64,000 nucleotides of DNA from Polyodon spathula (taxonomy: Eukaryota; Chordata; Actinopteri; Acipenseriformes; Polyodontidae). Below, in pieces: positions 49,041 to 61,055 of this stretch (its first letter is position 1; each line of letters opens with the position of its first letter). Below the pieces are notes generated by a model that had not been told where the DNA came from, did no database searches, and was given only the letters and a program-made list of their open reading frames with translations. The stretch lies in contig NC_054543.1 of NCBI RefSeq assembly GCF_017654505.1, positions 29,952,025 through 30,016,024 on the forward strand. Direction: 5' to 3'. A program made the translations under genes and the position numbers.

Positions 49041-49948
49041 TGCAGTATATCTAGGCAACTAGCGCCAAAGAGTAGCTGCTCAGATGAAACCATCGTAATA
49101 GGCAATGCAATCATTGACAAAAAGTATTTGATATCCTCAGTACTTACTGGTATACTTTAAGAAAAAAGACTACCCATTACCGAAAAATCTCTGGTGCCAG
49201 TACTAACTAGTAAGCCTGAATTATGAACAAAAGCATTTCTGCATATGAAAAAATAAGACTAAACAAAAATTGCACAAGATTGAAATTCAACAGCGGGAAC
49301 CTTCAGGAGCTATTAAAATCAATTTGAAATATAAATCTTCTATGTGATTCAATTAGCAGTCAGTTCAAAAGTGACTAAGGACACCTTTCCTTAATTGAGA
49401 ATACACTCACTAGACACACAACACGAATGGATAAATTGAGAGAGACTTCTAGGCAGAACATTTGACACTGAATTTACTATGTTTCTTTTAGTATTTCTAA
49501 ATGGAGCACAATTGATTAGTTATAGTATAGTTATAGTTATGGATTGTTGCAGGAGGGGAATGCGCCTGACTAAAAATTGAGAAATGTGTTCCCAGCTGAG
49601 TTATGATTTTTGGAAAAAAATAAAATAAATAAATATCAGTATTTTAACAGATGTATGCTGCAATATGGAAATCACAGGCTATAGCAAAGGTAGCATTTTT
49701 GCAGGGTGTTCTGTAACCCTTTTAAAGTTAAATCCTGTATTCCAATCTCAAAATGCACTTTAGTTGAATTTTCATGTATGCAAAGGTAGTGCACCAGCAT
49801 CTTGAGCGTGGCTGTTGTTGGTTGTCCAGCTACAGGTTCTTCATCCGGACTTCCCTCAAAATGACTCATCTAACCCTATGCAATCTTGAACCAGTGAGTC
49901 TGCAGCATAGAACTCTCCATCTGAAAACCATTCAGGTAAATGGATATA
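49041..49948. other. No gene recognised
   Basis: AT-rich sequence. Overlapping short open frames on both strands at 49672-49986 have no known motif. Confidence 0.45.
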
Positions 49949-51069
49949 GGGCCCGATCTTCAATCTTCACGCAATCCCCTCGCTAAATTTGTGCCTCGCA
50001 AAAAAATTAGTGCTTTGGCACAAAATGAGAGATATTCCAAAACGGCACTAAGCAGTTGCGAGACATTAAGGAATATAGCAGTTTTTTGAGCAATTCGCAC
50101 ATCTGTTTGTGTTTCGCAAAACCGTCTGCGCATTCACTACCAATATAGCAACTGCACACAACAGTCAAGCGAAAATGTAGAATGATGGACAGTCACTATT
50201 AGCAATGAGATTCCCCCGATAAGCTGCTATCATTGATGTCGCCACAGTATGTACCGATATGACAGCAGACAAGACCACAGCTGGGCGCCAACTTTTCAAA
50301 TAAATAAACTGATAACGCCACTGTTTTATTGAATACGGACAGTGTTATATCACAAGGAAATACTATGTAGGTTTCTTTAAAGGCCAGCTGATCTGATATA
50401 GTTGTATGTTTTTGAAGTAACATTTTTTAAAAAAGGCTTTCGATACTGTCTCTCTTTTTTTTCTAAATTATTTTTTTTAATATAAGTCACCTATTTGTAC
50501 ATCATGATTAAGCCCAGTTTGTAAGGTTTTGAGTGTCGCCGGAATGGATTTTTTTCATTATGACATTTTTTTTGTTTTTTTTGTAAGAATAATAATTCTA
50601 AATACACCCCTAAAATGTTAATTTTAGCCTACTATGATTTCTCAATAAATGAAGTGTCTCTGTAAAATTAGCAACATCGACATTCAGCAGACTGGATAGC
50701 TGCATAAACAGCCAGAAATTACAGTTAACAGAGCTGTTTGTCCCACCTCAGCTAACTTATGAATGGACTGCTTCAGAGAAAATACAGGTCTTTGATTGGT
50801 TGATTGCATCACTGGTCTGGCATTAGGAAAACATTAGCATGTCTTTCACAGCCTTTTGCCCTGATGGTGATTGGCTCTCATAAGTGCAGCTGCTCACCCC
50901 TACACCCGTAATACACAGCAATCTATGGAATAGATTAATAAAGCGACAGGCCACAAGATGGGTGTATGACGTATTTATTCAATTAATTTCAGATGTGTGA
51001 CAACACACAGCAAAGATAACAGGCAAAACCCCCCTCCCCTCTTCATCCTTCTCTCAATCTTCATTTCCA

Positions 51070-51784
51070 GTGCATGTTTCCACACTCGTTTTGGAAACAA
51101 AAAAAAAGAGGTTTATTGCTTGTATTTTTTTGCTGCAAATTGACTATGGTGATGCAGTATATAGGTTTGCATCACCATCAACTTTAGGTAAACTGGACTC
51201 GCTATATCATGCAGCATTGAGGTACAATACAAATACAAGATTTAATACTCATTATTATATATTCATTATATTATTGTATATATACGATTTGGTAGGCTGG
51301 ACTTCTTTGCTTTACGCAGGTTGACGCATTGGTATATTCTGGTATATAAGGCTATTCAATGTAAATTATATGAAATATACTTATTTAAATGAATACCTTA
51401 TAGCTTCCCATAGTAACCATAGCCTCAGATCTCATTCTTTTTTGCATTTTAAAATCCCAAATGTGCGTACTGAGGCTGGTAAAGGATCCTTTGCTTATTA
51501 TGCCCCATGGTCCTGGAATGAGTTCCAGTCCAAACTAAAGCTGCAGACCCAGATATCTTTATTGCAATTTAAGTGTAAACTGCATGATCTCGTGACTGAG
51601 AGTTGTAATTGTTTTAAATAGTTGACTACTTTTGTGTATTTTGATTATTGTTTAAAATGTGATTTGCCTGTGTCTTAATTGTATTTTATTGTGTACTTGT
51701 TCTCCGATTGACTTGCTGCTACCTGCTTGGCTAGGTCTAACTCGTAAAAGAGGCTTTAATCTCAATGTGACTACAAGGAAAATA

Positions 51785-51787
<3 letters not shown>
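51070..51787 (+). mobile_element. LINE ORF2 C-terminal fragment (Rex1/L2-like)
   Basis: The reading frame carries QIDYGDAVYRFASPSTLG and KLDSLYHAALRY near 51139-51230, then, after frameshifts, a DLVGWTSLL block near 51282, SHSNHSLRSHSFLHFKIPNV near 51401 and RTEAGKGSFAYYAPWSWNEF near 51464-51525. These are conserved C-terminal blocks of Jockey-superfamily LINEs. The 3' end seems to be the AAAATAATAAATATA at about 51778. Clade is uncertain, and it differs from the TTATGTTC-tailed family. Confidence 0.7.

Positions 51788-51870
<83 letters not shown>
51788..51870. repeat. (TA)n microsatellite
   Basis: TA array directly at the 3' end of the LINE fragment, possibly grown from its A/T-rich tail. 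Confidence 0.95.
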
Positions 51871-51872
<2 letters not shown>

Positions 51873-52397
51873 TGGTATTGACTGTTGATCTACTAAAAAG
51901 CAAAAAAAAAAAGGAAGATATTGCATAGTCGGCAACCAGTTTGAGGTCATACAAGTACTAATTTACTTGTGCACAGTTTTTGCAAACGCTTTGTTGGGCA
52001 CAAAAATCGTCATCTTATATATTGGAGATTATAAAACGATGACTTGTGTGTCTAGAAAAAAAAAAAACAGGTTTTCTGAATAAGATGTCTAGAAGGGCTA
52101 GTATTCCAATAGTATCCTAATACTAAGTCGGTATTCCGTATCACGTTTTTGGAATACTGGTATCAAGAATATGGACGGATTCATTCGGAATACCCTGTTT
52201 ACATGGCATGGAATAGCTATTCAAATTTCCCACTATTCCGAATACAACTGGAATCCTGCTAGATCAGGACAACTGGATTATGATGCGCAAAAGGATGTTT
52301 TGAATATGGCAACTTGGCACAATTCCAGCACAATGGCCATTTGCAACACACATACCCCTCTGCGCGGAGCGCAAACCTTTCGAAGATCGGGCCCATA

Positions 52398-54014
52398 GTA
52401 TATCTTTATTGCTTACCAGTCACACAGCCAGGTAGATAATATTATAAAAATATCTTGTTCACCTCAATAAACCTGATTAGTTCCTTCTGTAGGTTTGCCA
52501 TTGGATATATCTACAGTATTTTTGCCATTTACACAAGTTTTCGTTTGTTTGTTTGTTTACAATTTTTTTACATTAGCATGTGTTAAATTATCGTGTTTTC
52601 CTACTCTTTTTTTATACTATATTCACATTTATCTCTGTACAGCTTTGTTTCAAGTGCATGACTGCTTTAAAATCAGCTAGAATACTCAATGGCCCTTGGT
52701 GCATTCTTTGTTAGTTTCTTTTCTGACAGTTCTAATTTACGCTTTAGTCTCAAGTACTTTCAATGGTGAGTGAGACAGATTGCCTGGTCTTCCAGTTTGA
52801 TGCTTTTCGCACCTTAAGTGTTTATTCATATGTTAACAAGGAGGGCAGATTGACTCTTGCCAATGAATAAATGAAAATCAAATTATATGATAACTCTCAT
52901 GGCTATTTACACACTAGATCCATCCAGTCATTTATCTGCTATCATCTGGAAATGCTGTACTTCAATTGATTGTACACTGGACGACAGCTTTAAATAACTT
53001 CACTGTTGCATTAGTCAGATGTCTCCCTACATGAAATATTGGTTTCTGTCCCTTTTTATGGTACATAACAACAGAGCTAAATCATCACTCATGTACGACA
53101 GTCAGAGAATTGGAGTTCAAGGTGCAACTTTTGTTAAATTATTTTTGTATGGATAATTTCATATCTGAAATTTGGATAAAGAAACGAGAGCAGCGTGCAG
53201 GGGACCGTAGTCAGATATCATTGATCTTGTCTGCGGTTTAAATGGTTAAAGAATTCTATTCAAAGTTCATAACAAACTCACTTTGTATCTATTTGAGCAT
53301 AATCAAGATTTCTCAAAGGTTTTGCTGCATAGAATAATAAATTATATTAATTTAAAAAAAAAAAAAGTATAATTTCATCCTTCAACTGGCACAGCAATAC
53401 AAAATCCAGCCAGACTGACTGAAAACTGTCCAGATGGCAAATTTAGGAACAATCTGTTTTTTGATTAAGTCAAGTGCACAGTTTAACTGGAAAAGCTATG
53501 GAAAAAAGCAAGAAACAGACACACAGAATCATATTGTAAACCTAACATGAATGCAGGATACTGTAGTTTTATGTACATGTAACTGAAAGAATTCATTAAA
53601 ACTGTTCTAGATTTTGATATTTTCTGTGTACATGGTATACATGTGTGGACTGACAAGATGGTAATTAATAAAAAATGAAAATAGTAATGTGTCCATCTGC
53701 CTGGAACACTTGTGGTGTTATACTTAGATTGATTGCTGTAGCTCTGCTAACAGAGACAAATTGTATGTGATTCACAGCAAACGGGTACAAAGCAAAGAGG
53801 AACTATCAATCTAATTAGTTGTCAGTGAGATCAATGTCAGAAATACCTTGGTTAAAATGACCCAGTCATCCTCCCCATCATCCTCCACAAGTGTAATTTT
53901 CTTTAACATTTTTTTTTTATAAAGTGATGTCTATAAAAACAATCCAGAATAGGTTTATGGCAGTACTACAGCTGGTATATATGGCTTATGGGTGTTTGTT
54001 TTGTATTGTTTTGT
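52398..54014. other. No gene recognised
   Basis: AT-rich DNA without recognisable coding or repeat structure. Confidence 0.5.
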
Positions 54015-54130
54015 TTGACTATTTTATTTTAGAGTGGCAACTATTTTACCCCAGTTGTCCAGTTATGTTCCCTCACCGCAGCAGAAACAGGTCCTGTCAA
54101 TTTTGCCCCCTCTAATCTGTGGGAGTGCCA
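54015..54130 (-). mobile_element. SINE body fragment
   Basis: The stretch GGCAACTATTTTACCCCAG, then TTGTCCAGTTATGTTCCC, resembles the 3' body of the SINE at 58111-58597 (ATTTTTTACCCCAG...CCCAATTATG) and of 60965-61055. The head is missing. Confidence 0.5.
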
Positions 54131-54571
54131 GAGCCAATGCAACACAGGATGAACAGTGAAGATCAACATCTGTGCTATGAACATGTGTTCCTGAGTGTAT
54201 GACTAGCCCTGCATACCTTGAGAATGTGCCTTTACTAGTAGTTGAGCCACTCAATGATGCATGTTCTCCAGTAGATGTTTTAAGAGCAGCATGGGAAGCA
54301 GTCAGGTTGACCAATGTAACAAAAAGTGCCAGGCTTCCATGAGCAGTAAAGAGCCTTGTCTCAGCTCAAGGGATCAGAATTCTAAGGGACTTAAGGAAAT
54401 AAAGCATGGGGGGCACTATATGTTTTGAACCAACATGGAGGGCAGGGAGAAAGCTATTTTGTTGTACCTTCCGAAATGCATAAAAAATGTACAAAGGTTC
54501 GACGGCACTATGATTAAAGACAATGACCAAGACTTCTAAAATGCACCTGCCAAATAATTTTCCTATTTTCC
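54131..54571. other. No gene recognised
   Basis: Less AT-rich sequence without known motifs. An 83-codon minus frame ends in it but has no recognisable domain. Confidence 0.4.
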
Positions 54572-55087
54572 TGTGGCAGGATATCCCCGCCCCTGTGCCT
54601 ATTTTGTGTTTTGTTTGGTGTGTTATTGTTTCTATGTATGTAGTAGTGCACGGAGTGTGGGTTATGTTGCACAGGTGATTTCAAATGTATATTTGTATTT
54701 AGGGACAGGCATTGCACAATCACTTCACGTGCAGAGTAAAGTGTGTATTTGTATGTGGGCACAGGGATTGCACAAATTAGTTAATGTGCAGACTGTGCTG
54801 GGATTCACGTGAATGATTAATTAGCAGTTGAGTCCCGGCACAGCTGTATATATAGAGGCACGAATCACTCACTCAGTGTTAGGTGCGTTCAGGGAGAATG
54901 AATGGGAGAGAGTCAGGAGGAATAAGAATAAAATAATAGCAATTGCTACGTGTGCTGGCTCTACACCAGATCACTACTTGTTATCGGTTTGTGTTTTGTC
55001 TAAGTATTTGTTTTACAATAAACTGGCACACCAGTCCTGTGTGTCTGTCTTCCTGGTCTGACGTCACAACAAGACATCCTGGTCACA
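54572..55087 (+). mobile_element. Solo LTR, diverged member of the 40596 family
   Basis: Starts TGTGGCAGGATATCC (54572) and ends CCTGGTCACA (55087). Flanking pentamers TTTCC and GTTCC differ at one base. It shares GTATATTTGTATTTAGG, TTGCACAATCACTTCACG and TCCTGGTCTGACGTCAC with the LTR at 40596, and has a TATATATAGAGG region near 54848 and AATAAA at 55017. The tandem copies of a TGTATTTGTAT...GGGCA(C/G)AGG segment near 54688 and 54741 indicate an internal duplication. Confidence 0.8.
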
Positions 55088-55847
55088 GTTCCTTTTAGTA
55101 TGACTAGCTCATAAAGAGATGAAAATGACTATAAAGAGAGTACAGGATTGGGGAATCGATTTTAAAGCCATGAAGCAACTTTTTCTGAATGTCCCATTTT
55201 CAAACTATTTTCACCAAGCTCTTAATCAAAATTGTTGTGATGTTGTTACCTTAACTTCACCTTGACATCTTACTTCAAAGTTGCCTTTGGTTTCACAGGC
55301 CTGAGACTACAGATTTAAGGTAAGTATACTTAGAATATTACATTTAAAAAGGTATAAAACCTAATTCACTCCTGTATCCATTCCCTAGGATTTATTTGAG
55401 CAATAACGTCTTCAGGTTTTAGGAGCCTTCCATTATTGCTATTTTGAGCTGCATAAGTGCTTTATGTAATTGATTTATTTGAAACTCATTTTGTAATACG
55501 CAACTAAATTGCAAGAAAGTGAACCTATGGCCTTAGCTGTTATCTAATGGTGCTAGGAAAATCTATTAGGAATTCTAAATTCAAGCTGATATTTCATAAC
55601 ATCATTTTACTTACCTCGTCCAATGGCCTGGCATGTTTTTAAAGCATGACATGTAATTCCCCCCCACCCCCACCCCCCCAAGAATTCAGCCAGTAATGGC
55701 ACTAAGGATTCTGTCCTGTTCAAGCCTGCACTCCATGATGGTTAGCATTACATTACAGATGCTGATCAATCCCCAATGTATCATGCAAGTTGTTACCTAT
55801 TATAGAACCAATCCTTATAACACACCCATAGGAATGACTATTTCACC
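55088..55847. other. No gene recognised
   Basis: AT-rich DNA with a C-rich stretch at 55660-55679. Confidence 0.45.
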
Positions 55848-56112
55848 ATAGGAGGCTGTATGGTCCAGTGGTTAAAGAAACAAACTTGTAACCAGGAGGT
55901 ACCCCGTTCAAATCTTGGTTCAATCCTACTGACTCAGTGTGTGACCCAGAGCAAGTCCCTTAACTTCCTTGTGCTCCATCTTTTGGGTGAGACGTTTTTG
56001 TAAGTGACTCTACAGCTGATGCATAGTTCACACACCCTAGTCTTGTATCTTGTAAAGTGCTTTGTGATGGTGGTCCACTATGAAATGAGCTATATAAAGA
56101 TTATTATTATGA
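55848..56112 (+). mobile_element. tRNA-derived CORE-type SINE
   Basis: The head AGGAGGCTGTATGGTCCAGTG followed by GTTAAAG is tRNA-like (A box TGGTCCAGTGG) and CCGTTCAAATC near 55908 is the B box; internal Pol III promoter. The middle GTGTGACCCAGAGCAAGTCCC, then TTAACTTCCTTGTGCTCC, resembles the CORE segment shared by V/CORE SINEs and MIR. The tail CTTGTAAAGTGCTTTGTGATG, then GTGGTCCACTATGAAATGAG, matches the LINE-derived tail also found at 18003-18092, and it ends in (ATT)n. Confidence 0.85.
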
Positions 56113-57947
56113 TGGAAAGACTGCCAAACACAGGGATAGTGGCTTTTCACTAAGGTTTAGTTGCTGCAATTGATCGTTTGTGTACAGCTAGATTGGGTTC
56201 AGGAGTAAAGACAGGTATCATATTTCATAAGGTCTTTTTTCAACAAGGTTTAAGTGAATTTACAAAATCAGTATTTTAAATACTCTATCCTGATTGGTCA
56301 AAACAGGTCACATGGGGGTGTTGATATTGTAGCATATCACCATGGGTTAGCACTTCTTTTCACAAAGGGGCAAATCACTGGTAGATATCCATACATCACT
56401 AGAATTCTGTGAGGGGAAAAAAACAGCAGACATATTGAAATTTATTGCGATAAACATGAATGATGAGATTTATGTAGATGTTGACCTTTTGGGAAACCTA
56501 AGTGTACATGAGATATTGAATTAGTCTGAATCGGACACCAGTGATACATTAAGTAGTGAAAAAAGGCAAAAGTATTCAAATCAATTCAAAACTCACCATT
56601 CTGATCGCTCTGCTGCTTCTCTCTGAATGAACTACAGTGTTTCCCTATCCCGTTCTGAAAATAAACAGTTTAAAAATATGTATATCTTAAACTTTCAGCT
56701 TTTTAAAAAATATTTAGATAACTCTTAAAAAAGGCTTTACTGGTTAAATAGATGTTTTGTTGATGCTGCCCCCGTCTCTGTGCGTTCATCTCTGGTCTGT
56801 TGCATCTCCTATGCTGCCTGTTGCCACAGGTCCCACCCCCTATATAGCTGTGTGGTCTGATGCAGAGTATTTATAAATGCATCTCGACATAAATGTCGAG
56901 ATGCATGTGTCCTGGTATGATGGAATCATCTCTTCTGCTGTGCCTTGCATTGTTTTAAATTGTTTCTTAACAGTGACCCAGTAATTCTCCACGTTGTCTA
57001 GCCGTAAACTGCAAAATTAATATGAAAATTAACCGGGTATTCCATGCAAATAACAGCTTTCTCGCCACTTTGAAGCGGTAGCTCAAATCTGGTATGGATA
57101 CCTGACTACCCCGAATAACAAAGTACGATTAAAAAAAAAAAAAAAAAAAGCTGTCTCATTGATACTGTTGCAGGTCTTGTGAGGAAGGGTCAGCGTGATT
57201 TAAAGGCAGACTCATTTGTGCTGTGTCATGATGAAAATGGGCAGTAATATTTTACTTTAAAATGTAATGAACAAACCAAGAATTACAAGAAGTATAAGGA
57301 ATCAAATACAAAAAAACTATACAGCTTTGCCTTGTGACTTACAACGTATCAGGGGCATGGTGATCTTAGAGTATATCACACACTCTGTCTTGCTTTATTG
57401 CTTACATAGATCATACATTTAATGGAGAAGTCTGATTATATTGTACAATCCATTAGCCTATATCTGCAGCTGAACCTCAAGAAACTTCAAATTAGGAAAG
57501 GCATACATTAGCAATGAAGGGCAGTGCAATTAGACACAGTGAAAGTATCTGAAAAACATGGCATACTTATGAAAGACGGTTTACAGTGCTTATTGAAGCT
57601 TGACCATGTTTAAAATTTAAATGTACTGCCATATTCGGAAAGTCTTAGCGTGCATGCAATTGCGTCAAGCAAATGTTTGCTCGCATTGAAAAAGGAAACG
57701 TTAACACAGTTGCTGGTTATTAATTGCCATAAATATAATGTCTTAACAGTGGTACCCCTATCAGAAACAATTGCAATACTGAAAATTGTACAAAATTGCC
57801 TCATTAACTTCAACTATGGGGATTCCAAATCCAGTATATGCTGTTATAAACCAGATAGTAAAGGCTGTCACTATACTACAGAGCAAATTACCAATGTCCC
57901 ACCTGACCTGTTAATAAAAATGACCAGGGGCTGTTGCATAATGGTGT
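56113..57947. other. No gene recognised
   Basis: AT-rich DNA containing a perfect short palindrome at 56877-56906 and a poly-A run near 57131-57149. Paired short frames at 57610-57952 overlap on opposite strands and lack motifs. Confidence 0.45.
56877..56906. repeat. Perfect 14-bp hairpin palindrome
   Basis: ATGCATCTCGACAT, two bases, then ATGTCGAGATGCAT. The arms match at all 14 positions. It lies 30 bases after a TATTTATAAATGC stretch. Role unknown; it may be the centre of a fold-back element. Confidence 0.85.
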
Positions 57948-58110
57948 TTTAATGAGTTATCCAGATAACTTCCAGGTTTAATTGTGAAAGTCAGACTTAT
58001 ACCGTTGCAAAAAAACGAAATAATAATAACTCGGTCTTAAATCCATGGTAACTTATCGCGATTAAACAGACCTGCTCCAGAGCGGGATAACTAGATTAAT
58101 CCTGACTTTT
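57948..58110 (+). mobile_element. Harbinger element, left part before SINE
   Basis: Sequence leading into the HARBI1-like frame that resumes after the SINE. It contains GTTATCCAGATAAC near 57957-57970 and GATTAATCCTGACTT at 58094, one copy of the SINE target duplication. The left boundary of the element is not fixed. Confidence 0.45.
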
Positions 58111-58597
58111 TTTTTCTTCTTCTTTTTCTTTTTTTATTTAGTTGTCTCCAATTTTTTACCCCAGTTTTCTCCCCAGTTTAGCGTGCCCAATTATGATCTG
58201 TATCCTCGGCTCACCGCTCGCAAACCCCCCCTGCCAACTAGGGGAATGGCGGCTAGGGCACGTATCCACAGAAACCTGCTGCTGCCAATCCATCATTTTT
58301 CGCACTGCGGATCCACAGCGAGGCCACCAGACCTATAGTGCCGGAGGAAAACGCACATCTGGCAGCTCCACTGCAGAACCACAGGCACCCTATCGGCCAC
58401 AGCGGTCACTGATGTGCAGTGAGCTCTGGATTCCCCTGCTGACCTAAGCCCTCCCTACCCGGGCAGGGCTCGGCCAATTGTGCACCACCCCTTAGCAACT
58501 CCCAGTCATGGTCGGCTCTGACATAGCCTGAACTTGAACCTGCGATCCTGCACTCCATGTGGAGCGCGTTTACTGGATGCAGCACTCAGGAGCCCCC
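58111..58597 (-). mobile_element. tRNA-derived SINE with 16-bp target-site duplication
   Basis: On the minus strand the SINE starts GGGGGCTCCTGAGTGCTGC at 58597, with an A-box-like GAGTGCTGCATCCAG and a B-box GGTTCAAGTTC near 58531-58541, followed by a GC-rich body and a (GAA)n/A-rich tail at 58111-58140. It is flanked by identical 16-bp copies ATTAATCCTGACTTTT at 58095-58110 and 58598-58613. Pol III transcription and LINE-driven insertion are inferred from this structure. Short open frames across it are not genes. Confidence 0.9.
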
Positions 58598-59270
58598 ATT
58601 AATCCTGACTTTTAAAACTGAAAAGGAGCAGTGGATGTTGGTGCTACAATTATAAGAAGGGCTTTTCGTCGGGAGAGGGTGTTCAGTGATTGTCAAGATC
58701 CACTGAATAATCCAGATTCTACCCTGTATGAGCGATACCGTTTCTCTAGGGACGATATCCTGTATTTGGCAGGTCTCCTAAGACACTCCCTTGAACAACA
58801 AACCTGACAGAACAGAGCCCTTAGCCCTTACTCATATACAGGTGCTCTCCATAGGCCTAAGGTTTATGGCTGTGGAACATTTTTGTATACAGTCGGCGAT
58901 GCCAAGAATCTTAATAAGGCAACATGAACATTAACTATATATAGTTTTATATTTAACTAAGAGCTCACCAGTCTGAATTATATTTGTATATTTCAGCTTG
59001 ACCTGTTGCCATGTTCTCCTGACACCTGTTGGATTTGACCTTTACAAAAACAAAAACATAATGCTTTCCATCAGTCTCTCTTTGTAACAAAGTTAACACA
59101 GCTATGATGAAGTTAATTCCATCTGATTGTGTTGCTTAAAAGCATCACTCATATAACTTAGCAAGTGAAATAAAAAAATAAAAAATACTTAGCCTATGCA
59201 ATGTTGGAGTAATGTAGATTTACTCTCCGTGATATGTGTCTATAAATTATGACTTTGCAGTTTACGGCTA
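58598..59270 (+). pseudogene. HARBI1-like transposase N-terminal fragment
   Basis: In one frame from about 58632: VGATIIRRAFRRERVFSD, then YERYRFSRDDILYLAGLL near 58719-58778, SRAL-like NRALSPYS near 58811, and after a frame change GCGTFLYTVGDAKNLNKAT near 58871-58926. This matches the N-terminal half of Harbinger transposases, whose GTFL.TVGDA block precedes the catalytic domain. A stop (TGA) near 58805 and loss of the DDE part make it inactive. It complements the copy at 32476-32841, which preserves only the second half. Confidence 0.78.
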
Positions 59271-60344
59271 GACAGCGTGGAGAATTACTGGGCCAGTGTT
59301 AAGAAATATAAAAATAAAGTTGGGATATGTGATTTTGTGCTTACTGGGGATACGGTATACGTATACATTGACAGCGTCTGCTATAGCATGCCAGGCTGCC
59401 TCCCTGCCTTTATTGGCATTGGCAGTGTTTTATTTATTTTTTTGTTGCTAATAATATATATTTTACTTGCTCATATTTAGAAATTAAAATTTGCTGCTCG
59501 GAGGCAGTATAAAAAACTTGCTTTTCCTTTCTTCTCCATTTTCTTTTTCAACTACTGTGTAATAAATGTTACCATGAAAACATACACACGAGCGCTATGG
59601 AAACTATGTCAACTGTTGGTTCCACGCACACACATAGAAACATTAACCCGGCTTAAATTATCTGGATTAATTTAAACTCGATCTACGTTCTTGGAACTGA
59701 ATTAGCGTGTTAAATTATATCCTGTTAATTCAAACCAGAGAATTTAAACTAATCTGTTCAATAAGTAAGGTTAGGAGTTAGAATATACAGTACATTCTTA
59801 GTCAAGTCCTCGTTGGAAACTATTATCAGGAACTACACTTATAATTGTGTAGATCTCTCCCTGAGAATGTCAATAACAAAGAATTCTAAACATTTAAAAC
59901 ACAACAGAATCAACATAAAAGATTAAATACATTAAAATCAGCTTTTTGTCTCATTTTTATTTAGCGTTAATGACTTCTAATATACTTTGCTTGTGGGCCT
60001 GACACAAGAAAGAGTGTGTGAGAAATACAACCTCACTTGATTAGAGGTTGCCACTGAACAAAGGATCTTGCTGCGTGGCCTGAAAGGAGCACCCTGCTAA
60101 AGTGTTAGTGTAACTAGAGACCTCTGACAGCTGATGTATATCACATACCTGTTCTTGTTACTACCTCTTGTGTGCTACATACAGTTTTACCAATGTCTTT
60201 TTAAAACACAATCATGATTGTTAGATAATGTACCTGTCATTTTTCTTTTTACTGTTAACACCCTTACAACTTTTTACACATAACTTTAAGGTCTTAAAAG
60301 AAAAATGAAACATGAATAACAATGAAAAGTCCCCAGCAAAGTTT
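59271..60344. other. No gene recognised
   Basis: Contains a 67-codon frame (59277-59480) ending in a hydrophobic stretch that I cannot assign; it may be part of the same Harbinger element. Sequence near 59650-59760 (TTAACCCGGCTTAAATTATC) may be its right side. The rest is AT-rich. Confidence 0.35.
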
Positions 60345-60453
60345 GGCCTCTTTGCATAGCCTGGACCCGGCATCATCCAAGTTGCTTGACTCATCCTGCA
60401 TTCCCCGTGGCAGTGCTTTAACTGGATGAGCCACTCGGGGACCCCCTACAGGT
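60345..60453 (-). mobile_element. SINE head fragment
   Basis: On the minus strand GGGGGTCCCCGAGTGGCTC, then ATCCAGTTAAAGCAC, resembles the tRNA-like head of the SINE at 58597 (GGCTCCTGAGTG...ATCCAGTAAA). A GGGTCCAGGCTATGCAAAG part ends it. The B box is poorly preserved. Confidence 0.55.
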
Positions 60454-60964
60454 ATGTAATTTAAACAGTGTAGCAACACCTGGGGTCATATAACGCTATA
60501 TTTTTCTGAACCCCATTTAGCATTAACCCAAATACATTTTTAATTCAAAATATGCTACAATTTTTTTGATGTCAGGCTCAAGCAGACCTATCCTAACGTT
60601 GCATCAACACAAATTACAAACACTCACATTTCCATTGTCAACCAAATACCAAGTCCTGCATATAAAATGCCTATTAAATATCCAAATGTCATACATCTAT
60701 GTCATCACATATTTTGATAGTAGATCATGTGAATCATTCACATAACATTAAGCATTCTATAATTGAACACATTAAGTGGGGGAAAAGATTGTTAAATCAG
60801 ATAAGCTAATCTCATTTAATTAACAACATCAGCATACCTTGAATATGTATCTTCATTATAATAAATACAATAGTGAACAGATTTTAAATGATTAATGATT
60901 AAAAACACACGTCGACACCTTTTTGGGGGCATGTTTTCAAAGCTTTCATTCCAGCAAGCTAATT
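60454..60964. other. No gene recognised
   Basis: AT-rich DNA without recognisable features. Confidence 0.5.
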
Positions 60965-61055
60965 TCATGTGCCCAATTATTTTACCCTCGTTTTCTTCCC
61001 CATTTTACAACGTTCAATTATGTTCCTCCCCACAGCAGTTCAGGAGAACTGAAGG
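60965..61055 (-). mobile_element. SINE tail fragment
   Basis: TGCCCAATTATTTTACCCTCG, then TTTTCTTCCCCATTTTACAACG, then TTCAATTATGTTCC, is close to the 3' body of the SINE at 58140-58200. Detached from any head. Confidence 0.5.

Larger units (their letters stand above)
49949..52394. mobile_element. Harbinger-like DNA element with 13-bp perfect TIR
   Basis: Starts GGGCCCGATCTTC (49949) and ends GAAGATCGGGCCC (52394), perfect 13-bp inverted repeats, flanked by ATA on each side (49946-49948 and 52395-52397), a 3-bp duplication like that of PIF/Harbinger elements. The start resembles the GGGCCCGATTTAGC of the element at 31702. The 2446-bp unit has no recognisable transposase. It contains a LINE 3' fragment (51070-51787), a TA array, and near 52100-52260 an inverted ATTCCGAATA/TATTCGGAAT-type repeat, so it was itself a target for insertions. 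Confidence 0.75.

Noticed and set aside
55848..55925. True tRNA gene
   Set aside because: A and B boxes are present but the sequence does not fold as a full tRNA and continues into a CORE-type SINE body and tail.
58142..58447. 101-codon open frame
   Set aside because: Lies antisense within the GC-rich SINE body.
58531..58597. True tRNA gene on the minus strand
   Set aside because: It is the tRNA-like head of a SINE flanked by a 16-bp target duplication.
59277..59480. Small membrane protein with a hydrophobic C-terminus
   Set aside because: Only 67 codons with no known relatives, next to Harbinger remnants; coding status could not be supported.
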